Shown: positions 1 through 4,774 of the stretch, piece after piece
How positions within the stretch are numbered: position 1 is the first letter of the stretch
Layout: each line of letters begins with the position of its first letter
Assembly (NCBI GenBank): GCA_029862935.1
Contig: JAOTWK010000229.1
Location: 1 to 5,976, forward strand
Reading direction: 5' to 3'
DNA length: 5,976 bases
Origin: Gemmatimonadota bacterium
GTDB taxonomy: Bacteria > Gemmatimonadota > Gemmatimonadetes > Gemmatimonadales > GWC2-71-9
Notes under the pieces: generated by a model
Database searches by the model: none
What the model saw: the letters and a program-made list of their open reading frames with translations, nothing else
Told to the model about the DNA's origin: nothing
Translations under genes and position numbers: made by a program

Positions 1-36
1 GGCGAAGAATTCGGTGAGCCCCATGCGATCATTCAT
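1..36 (-). CDS. 5' end of an unidentified gene, cut by the left edge
   Basis: Only the first 12 codons lie in the window, reading M-N-D-R-M-G-L-T-E-F-F-A before the sequence ends. The frame opens after an in-frame stop at 76-78, and the ATG at 34-36 is the most upstream ATG. A second in-frame ATG at 22-24 is also possible, and neither has a convincing Shine-Dalgarno sequence. The gene lies 67 bases downstream of the pdxJ stop on the same strand, so co-transcription is plausible. The short L-T-E-F-F-A start faintly recalls proteins that open with an Hpt-type helical domain, but 12 residues cannot establish this. Treat it as a probable gene start of unknown function. Confidence 0.45.
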   Translation of the reverse strand, partial: MNDRMGLTEFFA

Positions 37-103
37 GGTCGTCTTCAGTCGGCATTCCGTCGGATACTGGGTTGCCTAAGCTATGGTCTCTTGCTCGGCC
101 GGG

Positions 104-829
104 TCAACGCGCCCGGTCGATCAGATTACGCATTTCGCGAACGGCGTGTTCCATTCCGACGAGCACGGATCGGCTCACGATAGCATGTCCGATGTTCAGT
201 TCTTCGATGTCTCCGATCGCCGCGACGGCCGAGACATTACGGTAGGTGAGACCGTGTCCGGCATGCACGGCGAGCCCACGTGACTTGGCGTGCGCGACCG
301 CCTGCTCAAGACGTCTCAACGCCGCGTCCGACTCGCGGTAGGTGTTTGCATAGTCGCCCGTGTGCAGCTCGATGGCCGGGACGCCCAGTTCGGCCGCCCG
401 ATCGATGCTGGATCGGTCGGGATCGATGAAGACGCTGACGCGGATTCCGGCGTCATGCAGCCGGTCGGTCGTCTCACGCAACTCCCGGGTGACGGGTGTC
501 CCTGGTACGCCCATGTCGAGCCCGCCCTCGGTTGTGATCTCCTGGCGGTGCTCCGGCACGAGCGTGGCTTGGTGCGGCGTGATCTCCAAGGCGATCGCCA
601 CAATGTCCCCAGCAGCGGCGAGCTCGAGGTTGAGCGGCTCGCGGATGGCGTCGGCCAGCCGACGCACGTCGCGGTCTTGGATGTGTCGCCGGTCCTCACG
701 CAAGTGCACCGTGATGCCGTCGGCTCCGCCCGCCAGACAGGCGTGCGCCGCCTCCAGCGGGTCCGGCTCCGTGGTCTTGCGAGCTTCACGAATGGTCGCC
801 ACGTGATCCACGTTCACGTACAATCGCAT
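104..829 (-). CDS. pdxJ: Pyridoxine 5'-phosphate synthase (PdxJ)
   Basis: PdxJ is a cytosolic TIM-barrel enzyme of the DXP-dependent vitamin B6 pathway. It condenses 3-amino-2-oxopropyl phosphate, made by PdxA, with 1-deoxy-D-xylulose 5-phosphate to give pyridoxine 5'-phosphate. The 241-residue product has the usual family length and matches the family from end to end. It shows [10 protein letters not shown] at residues 5-14, [11 protein letters not shown] at 40-50 (His42, equivalent to E. coli His45), NLEL at 67-70 (Glu69, equivalent to Glu72), VPEKRQE-like VPEHRQE at 91-97, TTEGGLD at 99-105, AGHGLTY at 190-196 (His192, equivalent to His193) and ELNIGHAI at 210-217. The frame stays open for 98 codons upstream, but the family starts at [10 protein letters not shown], so the ATG at 827-829 is chosen. 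A weak GGGG lies 8 bases before it. The upstream extension would run antisense through the lipoprotein gene. Function is very secure; the start is nearly so. Confidence 0.97.
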   Translation of the reverse strand: MRLYVNVDHVATIREARKTTEPDPLEAAHACLAGGADGITVHLREDRRHIQDRDVRRLADAIREPLNLELAAAGDIVAIALEITPHQATLVPEHRQEITTEGGLDMGVPGTPVTRELRETTDRLHDAGIRVSVFIDPDRSSIDRAAELGVPAIELHTGDYANTYRESDAALRRLEQAVAHAKSRGLAVHAGHGLTYRNVSAVAAIGDIEELNIGHAIVSRSVLVGMEHAVREMRNLIDRAR

Positions 830-902
830 GGCCGCTTGCCCCGTGTTCTCTGCCTGTCTAGCTTCCACCGCGTCGCATTGAGCGCGACAGAAAGCTGAGC
901 GA
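830..902. promoter_or_regulatory. Divergent spacer between pdxJ and the lipoprotein gene
   Basis: These 73 bases separate the start codons of two divergent genes, so promoters for both are expected here or just inside the opposite gene. The best plus-strand candidate is TTGCCC at 836-841 with TAGCTT at 859-864, 17 bases apart, but the second box matches the sigma-70 consensus at only three positions. No convincing minus-strand pair is seen. The assignment rests on gene layout rather than on clear boxes. Confidence 0.3.
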
Positions 903-1352
903 ATGCGTAGAAGTATAGTGGCACTAGGCGCCTCTCTCACATTGGCGTGCGCCAGCGGGGGCGGACCAGAGGCGGTCATCCCCGAATCGCCCGAGACGGC
1001 CGTTCGCGGGTTCTTGGACGCCGCCCGCGAAAACCGGCTGTCCGGCATGAGTGACCTGTGGGGCTCGTCGCGTGGGCGGGCGGCCGACCGCATGGATGAG
1101 ACGGAGCTGCGCAAGCGCCTCATGGTGATCCAGGTCTACCTGGCTCACGAGAGCTTTGAGATCATCGCCGACACCGACCCGATCCGACGCGGAGCGGGTG
1201 ACCGGCGCACGGTGCGGGTCCGGCTCAGTCGCTCGGGCTGCACGCCAGTCGTCCCGTTCACGGTGGAGCGTTGGCGCACGGGATGGTTGATTGCCGACAT
1301 CGACCTCGCGGCGATCGGGAATCCGACCTCGCGGTGCCGGCAGCCTGGATAG
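903..1352 (+). CDS. Small predicted lipoprotein of unknown function
   Basis: The 149-residue product begins with a short lipoprotein-type signal: two arginines at positions 2-3, a hydrophobic stretch at 5-14, then L-T-L-A-C with the candidate lipidated cysteine at residue 16. A small, flexible S-G-G-G stretch follows. The position -3 residue is Thr rather than Leu, so the lipobox is acceptable but not ideal. The mature part starts with [25 protein letters not shown] (abridged: [11 protein letters not shown] at 31-41, then a DLWG motif), followed by a helical region and then beta-rich sequence ending with [12 protein letters not shown]. That order resembles NTF2-like or DUF4878-type folds, which have an N-terminal 'do events accumulate' helix and a curved sheet ending in a W-x-I-x-D/x strand. 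This is a fold guess only. Two cysteines, in S-G-C-T and S-R-C-R near the C-terminus, could form a disulfide outside the cytoplasm. The gene stands alone: divergent from pdxJ and convergent with the epimerase gene. The ATG at 903 has only a weak purine-rich upstream sequence. Confidence 0.8.
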   Translation: MRRSIVALGASLTLACASGGGPEAVIPESPETAVRGFLDAARENRLSGMSDLWGSSRGRAADRMDETELRKRLMVIQVYLAHESFEIIADTDPIRRGAGDRRTVRVRLSRSGCTPVVPFTVERWRTGWLIADIDLAAIGNPTSRCRQPG

Positions 1353-1358
1353 GATCGC

Positions 1359-1757
1359 CTAGTCGGTCAGCTCGAGCAGGATGCCGGCTGTGGCTTTTGG
1401 GTGCACGAAGGCAATGCGGTGGCCACCGGCGCCGGCACGCGGCGACTCATCGATAAGGCGGTACCCCGCAGCACGGCACCGCTCCAGTGCCGCGTCGAGA
1501 TCGGGCACGCGGATGGAGAGATGGTGAATGCCCGGCCCGCGCCTGTCGAGAAAACGGGAAATCGGTCCGTCGGGCTCGTCGGGGGCCAACAGCTCCAGGT
1601 CGACGTCGCCGAAGTGGAAGGAAACAATCTCGGCCTTGTCAGCCTTTTCTGGAGGGGAAGGATCCAGACCGAGTACGTCACGATAGAACGCGGTGGCTTC
1701 TGCCAGGTCGCGCACCGCGACGCCAATATGGGCGATTCGGGCCAGGGGGTCGTTCAC
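1359..1757 (-). CDS. mce: Methylmalonyl-CoA epimerase
   Basis: This enzyme interconverts (2S)- and (2R)-methylmalonyl-CoA, linking propionyl-CoA carboxylase to the B12-dependent mutase in propionate, odd-chain fatty acid and branched amino acid breakdown, or in the reverse direction. The 132-residue length is typical. The protein is a vicinal-oxygen-chelate fold made of two beta-alpha-beta-beta-beta modules. The first holds HIGVAV at 10-15 and DLELLAP at 53-59; the second holds GIHHLSIRV at 76-84 and GILLELTD at 125-132. The expected metal ligands are His10, Glu55, His79 and Glu129, all present at symmetrical places. The family signature SPRAGAGGHRIAFVHPKAT at 105-123 separates it from glyoxalase I. 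The start is a GTG at 1755-1757 with a GGAGG 4 bases upstream; an ATG at 1787-1789 is out of frame. Neither the mutase nor the carboxylase is in the window. Function is secure from the motifs. Confidence 0.93.
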   Translation of the reverse strand: MNDPLARIAHIGVAVRDLAEATAFYRDVLGLDPSPPEKADKAEIVSFHFGDVDLELLAPDEPDGPISRFLDRRGPGIHHLSIRVPDLDAALERCRAAGYRLIDESPRAGAGGHRIAFVHPKATAGILLELTD

Positions 1758-1761
1758 GAAG

Positions 1762-1766
1762 CCTCC
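1762..1766 (-). promoter_or_regulatory. Ribosome binding site of the epimerase gene
   Basis: On the minus strand this reads GGAGG, followed by CTTC and the GTG start at 1755-1757. The spacing of 4 is slightly short, but the core match is strong. It decides for the GTG start over any other codon in the frame. Confidence 0.7.
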
Positions 1767-1784
1767 GAGGGGGGCGTTGGCGAG

Positions 1785-1802
1785 TTCATGTCACGAAATG
1801 AA
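1785..1802. promoter_or_regulatory. 18-base imperfect palindrome, candidate operator
   Basis: The sequence TTCATGTCACGAAATGAA pairs with its own reverse complement at 7 of 9 positions (all but G1790/A1797 and the central A/C). It lies in the 62-base spacer between the divergent epimerase gene and trxA, 17 bases upstream of the trxA ATG and just ahead of its ribosome binding site. It is richer in A and T than its surroundings. The size and place suit a dimeric regulator or a site within a promoter; the regulator is unknown. Chance is possible because the arms are short. Confidence 0.3.
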
Positions 1803-1819
1803 ATCGATAGGAGTCGAAG

Positions 1820-2152
1820 ATGTCAGTAGCGCATCCCGTCGTCGTCACCGACGAGGATTTCGGACAGGAGATCGAGCAGCACGATGGGCTCGTCATGGTG
1901 GATTTCTGGGCCACGTGGTGTGGACCATGTCAGATCATTGCTCCAGTGGTCGAGCAGCTTGCGCAAGAGTACGAGGGAAAACTCAAGGTCGCCAAGCTCG
2001 ATGTCGATGCCAATCCGCAGGCACCCACGAAATTCGGCGTGCGTTCCATTCCCAGCGTGCTGTTCTTCAAGAACGGCCAGCATGTCGATACGGTGGTCGG
2101 GGCGGTCCCCAAGGCGTATCTTGAGGAGAAGGTCGAGCAGCATTTGGGGTAA
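1820..2152 (+). CDS. trxA: Thioredoxin
   Basis: This is a cytosolic dithiol-disulfide oxidoreductase that reduces protein disulfides with electrons from thioredoxin reductase and serves donors such as ribonucleotide reductase and methionine sulfoxide reductase. At 110 residues it has the classic single-domain length. The active site VDFWATWCGPCQIIAP spans residues 27-42, with catalytic cysteines 34 and 37 and the buried Asp28. The cis-proline is Pro78 in SIPSV, and the conserved Gly94 follows VDTVV. There is no signal peptide. The ATG at 1820 has an AGGAG at 1809-1813 with a spacing of 6. The gene is divergent from the epimerase gene across 62 bases. After it comes a 113-base spacer with a strong inverted repeat, so trxA is probably transcribed alone or with a terminator before the next operon. 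The symbol follows the usual name for the main thioredoxin; paralogues elsewhere in the genome could exist. Confidence 0.96.
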   Translation: MSVAHPVVVTDEDFGQEIEQHDGLVMVDFWATWCGPCQIIAPVVEQLAQEYEGKLKVAKLDVDANPQAPTKFGVRSIPSVLFFKNGQHVDTVVGAVPKAYLEEKVEQHLG

Positions 2153-2188
2153 CCACGTGTCCTCCTGCGTGGCACACAGCGAGAACTC

Positions 2189-2236
2189 GCCTCCCGGGCG
2201 GCGCGGAGTGACCTAACTGCGAGCCGCCCGGGAGGC
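2189..2236. terminator. Perfect 14-base inverted repeat, candidate trxA terminator
   Basis: The arms are 2189-2202 (GCCTCCCGGGCGGC) and 2223-2236 (GCCGCCCGGGAGGC), an exact inverted repeat separated by 20 bases; 13 of 14 pairs are G-C. Two more G-C pairs can form inside the loop past one mismatch. It starts 37 bases after the trxA stop. No T-tract follows on either strand, so it is not a textbook intrinsic terminator. It could be a terminator without a U-tract, an mRNA-stabilising 3' hairpin, or a REP-like palindromic repeat. The hairpin itself is certain; its role is not. Confidence 0.45.
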
Positions 2237-2265
2237 ACGTCGGGCGGGAAAGCGCCACCTTCAGC

Positions 2266-3282
2266 ATGCGTCCTAGCTCAGCACGACTCGTCAATTCAGA
2301 TATCCGGCTCGCGGAACTGCAGTTCCCCGCGGGACGCGTGCACGTGCACCGGACTCGTCTGGCGTTCATCCACCTGGACAACCTGCTCCATTTCGCGAAG
2401 GCAGATCGCGATGGCCAAGTCGACGGCTACGTCATCGGCTACCTGCCGGACGAAGTCGTCTTGCTGCTGCTCAGAAAAGGGCAGTTGGTCAACGCGGTCG
2501 CGATTGCCGCGTCCGGGCGCACTGTGCTTCCCATCGCAAGCGCCCTGCAGCACATCCGGCAGGAAGGAGAACGAGGGGAGTTGGCCTATTGCGACGCGCC
2601 CCTCGAGCAGATCGCATGGATGTACCAGAGTTGCGCCGCGAATGCCGAGCGCCAGGCCGTAGATCTCGAGCACCCAGAATCCCTCTTCCCGACGTTGCAT
2701 CGCGAAGGCTTCACGGGTGTCGTCGAGCTCATCTCCGACGGTCTCGTGAATTACGTACGGCTCGAGAAGGGAGAGTTCGTCCAGGGGCTGTTCTGTAACA
2801 AGCCGGACGCCACTCCCGTGGGGCCCTTCATGCAAGGGCTGTTTGCCCCGCACGACGATGGGACGCGGCGGGAGATCATCGCCAGCGCCTTCCCATATGC
2901 ACATGACTTCCCAGATCAGGCGTCGCCGGAGCTGATCCAGACCTACCGCGAGTTGTTTTGGTCGATCGCCGAGCTGGCCGAACGAGAGACGTCCGGCAGC
3001 GCGGCGAAGCACGTGCGCAGCATCCGCGACTTGTTAAAGAAGGTGCACACGCCGCTCGAGGTCCTGGGCCAGCCGCTCGACCAGGAGGCAGACGATCTCG
3101 TGACGACAGGTGCCGAGCTCACGTACGCCCTGTCCGACTGGACACTACAACTCCTCGAGCAGGTCGAGATCACGGCTCCTGGGGCCGCGCCCGCGATTCT
3201 CCGGGACGCCACGCGCGACCACCGGTACGTCCTGCAGCGCGCCGGGTTCTACGAGCGCCTGCCATGGACGTTTGCTTGGTGA
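2266..3282 (+). CDS. Conserved-looking protein of unknown function with two DUF4388-like segments
   Basis: The 338-residue product is not recognised with confidence. It has no signal peptide or membrane segment, so it is probably cytosolic. Two segments share a pattern. The first (about residues 36-77) runs from HLDNLLHFAK through D-G-Q-V-D-G-Y-V to LLLLRKGQLVNAV. The second (about 140-176) runs from LFPTLHREGFTGVVELI to NYVRLEKGEFVQGLF. Both end in a 'K-G-x-[LF]-V-x-[AG]' turn, the style of DUF4388/PatA-type domains, where a beta-sheet closes on a 'dG.iv.A' motif. Such domains occur in bacterial two-component and gliding or Ras-like GTPase contexts, but that link is inference. The C-terminal half (about 245-302) is predicted helical. 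The ATG at 2266 has only a weak purine stretch (GGGAAAG at 2246-2252), 13 bases away. It heads a coupled operon: its stop (3280-3282) overlaps the start region of rsmI. Confidence 0.8.
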   Translation: MRPSSARLVNSDIRLAELQFPAGRVHVHRTRLAFIHLDNLLHFAKADRDGQVDGYVIGYLPDEVVLLLLRKGQLVNAVAIAASGRTVLPIASALQHIRQEGERGELAYCDAPLEQIAWMYQSCAANAERQAVDLEHPESLFPTLHREGFTGVVELISDGLVNYVRLEKGEFVQGLFCNKPDATPVGPFMQGLFAPHDDGTRREIIASAFPYAHDFPDQASPELIQTYRELFWSIAELAERETSGSAAKHVRSIRDLLKKVHTPLEVLGQPLDQEADDLVTTGAELTYALSDWTLQLLEQVEITAPGAAPAILRDATRDHRYVLQRAGFYERLPWTFAW

Positions 3283-4115
3283 CGGCAGGGACCCTCTACG
3301 TCGTCGCTACGCCGCTCGGCAACCTCGGAGACCTCTCGGATCGTGCCATTCACGTGTTACGTGCCGTCACCGTGGTGGCGGCGGAGGACACGCGTCGTGC
3401 TCGGGTGCTGCTGCAGCACGCCGACGCGCGACCACGCGTCCTGAGCTTCCACGCTCACTCCCCACCCGCCCGCATCGCGTCGATCGTCCGTACCCTCGCC
3501 GAGGGACAGGACGTTGCGCTCATCGCCGATGCCGGCACCCCGACCGTCAGTGACCCGGGCGCCAACCTGGTGCAGCGTGCGCGAGATGCCGGTGCGGCGG
3601 TCGTGGCGGTTCCAGGGCCCTCGGCGGTAGCCGCGGCGCTCAGTGTGTCGGGGCTCTCAGCGGACCGGTTCACGTTCCTGGGGTTCCTCCCGCGCAAGGG
3701 CGCCGACAGGAAGCGACTGCTGGAGCAGGCGGCGGGCTCGCCATGGACGACGGTGCTGTTCGAATCGCCGAATCGCCTCGTCAAGTTGCTCGTCGAGCTG
3801 GGTGCGGCCTGCGGTGGTGATCGAAAGGCCGTCGTCACGCGTGAGCTCACCAAAGTCCACGAGGAAGCGCGCGCCGGGACCCTCGATTCTCTCGAGGGTT
3901 ACTACCGAGAGCATGCTCCTCGAGGTGAGGTCACCGTTGTCGTTGCGGGGATCTCGCGCAGTGAGGCGGCGCCGCGCGTCGACGAGGCCGAGGTGAGTGC
4001 GCGAGCCAGAGAACTGCTCGACGAGGGCGTCACTCGGCGAGACGCTGCGACTGAGCTGGCGAAGGAGTTCCCGATAGCCCGTCGAGAGGCGTACCGGATC
4101 GTGAGCAATTTGTGA
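3264..4115 (+). CDS. rsmI: 16S rRNA (cytidine(1402)-2'-O)-methyltransferase (RsmI)
   Basis: RsmI uses S-adenosylmethionine to methylate the 2'-OH of C1402 in the decoding centre of 16S rRNA; together with RsmH's N4 methylation this tunes start codon choice and fidelity. The product is 283 residues, as usual, with a tetrapyrrole-methylase fold. Family motifs in order: GTLYVVATPLGNLGDLS at 9-25, AAEDTRRARVLLQH at 39-52, LIADAGTPTVSDPG at 86-99, VPGPSAVAAAL at 116-126, FLGFLPRKG at 138-146 and ELTKVHEEA around 197. A small C-terminal helical domain (from about 242) carries the RsmI-type helix-turn-helix, R-R-D-A-A-T-E-L-A. The frame is open back to 2958, but that part only shadows the preceding gene. 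Two starts fit: ATG at 3264 (19-base overlap) or GTG at 3279 (4-base GTGA overlap, 278 residues). Neither has a good ribosome binding site, so coupling to the upstream gene is likely. Confidence 0.95.
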   Translation: MDVCLVTAGTLYVVATPLGNLGDLSDRAIHVLRAVTVVAAEDTRRARVLLQHADARPRVLSFHAHSPPARIASIVRTLAEGQDVALIADAGTPTVSDPGANLVQRARDAGAAVVAVPGPSAVAAALSVSGLSADRFTFLGFLPRKGADRKRLLEQAAGSPWTTVLFESPNRLVKLLVELGAACGGDRKAVVTRELTKVHEEARAGTLDSLEGYYREHAPRGEVTVVVAGISRSEAAPRVDEAEVSARARELLDEGVTRRDAATELAKEFPIARREAYRIVSNL

Positions 4116-4774
4116 GCGGGTTCGCCACACTCTTGGTCGTCTTGCCCTTGACGCTACTGCAGACGTCTCCGGGGCCGGCGATGACCATTGGCCGGCTCCA
4201 CTACGACGGTGGTGGCGACTGGTACGCCAACCCGTCCAGCCTTCCCAATCTGCTGCAGGCAATCGCCACCCGAACGGCACTGCGGGTTGATGCCCGGGAG
4301 CGCGTCGTGCGACTCACCGATCCCGAGTTGTGGGACCTGCCGTTCCTCTACATGACCGGACACGGCAACGTGCGGTTTTCCGCTGAGGAAGTTGTGCTCC
4401 TCCGCCGCTACCTCGAACAAGGTGGGTTCTTGCATGGTGACGACAACTACGGGATGGACGAATCGTTTCGGCGCGAGATTGCCCGCGTCTTTCCCGACCG
4501 GCCGCTCGTCGAGGTGCCGGTCGACCACCCCGTGTACCGCATACTGTACGACTTCCCTCAGGGTCTGCCGAAGATCCACGAACACGACGGCCTGCCGGCG
4601 CAGGGGTTCGGTGTCTTTGTAGACGGGCGGCTCGTGGTGTTCTACTCCTATCAGTCGGATCTCGGTGACGGCTGGGAAGATCCCGATGTGCATGACGATC
4701 CGGATCCCTTGCGGGACGCTGCGCTTCGGATGGGCGTGAACCTGTTCGTCTACGCCGTCGTAGCCCAGCGATGA
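4112..4774 (+). CDS. Secreted DUF4159 domain protein
   Basis: The 220-residue product matches the DUF4159 family over nearly its whole length. An N-terminal hydrophobic stretch (residues 5-17, ending P-G-P-A at 20-23) looks like a signal peptide, though it lacks positive charges; the mature protein would be periplasmic. The domain begins IGRLHYDGGGDWYANPSSLP at 26-45. It continues with PFLYMTGHGNVRFS at 77-90, GGFLHGDDNYGMDESFRRE at 104-122, a D-H-P-V-Y motif at 138-142, GLPKIHEHDG at 151-160 and FYSYQSDLGDGWEDPDVH at 177-194. The GHG and GGFL parts resemble the ThuA/class I glutamine amidotransferase-like fold, but the Cys of the amidotransferase triad is not evident, so enzyme activity is uncertain. 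DUF4159 genes commonly lie near MoxR, DUF58 and BatA-like genes, suggesting an envelope role. The GTG start overlaps the rsmI stop by 4 bases (GTGA), indicating translational coupling. Confidence 0.88.
   Translation: MSGFATLLVVLPLTLLQTSPGPAMTIGRLHYDGGGDWYANPSSLPNLLQAIATRTALRVDARERVVRLTDPELWDLPFLYMTGHGNVRFSAEEVVLLRRYLEQGGFLHGDDNYGMDESFRREIARVFPDRPLVEVPVDHPVYRILYDFPQGLPKIHEHDGLPAQGFGVFVDGRLVVFYSYQSDLGDGWEDPDVHDDPDPLRDAALRMGVNLFVYAVVAQR

Noticed and set aside
95..120. Hairpin around the pdxJ stop codon (arms TCGGCCGGG / CCCGGTCGA on the plus strand)
   Set aside because: On the pdxJ transcript strand the G-T wobble becomes an A-C mismatch, no T-tract follows and the arms include coding sequence; too weak to call a terminator.
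290..898. Plus-strand open frame of 202 codons opposite pdxJ
   Set aside because: It is the complement of a secure pdxJ gene and has no domain of its own.
914..919. TATAGT, a -10-like box
   Set aside because: It lies inside the lipoprotein coding sequence and no suitably spaced -35 box is present; starting downstream would remove the signal peptide's basic N-terminus.
830..1123. 98-codon N-terminal extension of the pdxJ frame
   Set aside because: The PdxJ family starts at the [10 protein letters not shown] segment. The extension is low-complexity and antisense to the lipoprotein gene.
2153..2172. CCACG / CGTGG mini-hairpin and CACGTG palindrome just after trxA
   Set aside because: The 5-base arms and the 6-base palindrome are short enough to be chance; the nearby 14-base repeat is the stronger structure.
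2958..3263. 102-codon N-terminal extension of the rsmI frame
   Set aside because: It overlaps the well-formed 338-residue gene in another frame, is Arg-rich and has no family match; RsmI proteins start close to the GTLYVVATPLGN motif.
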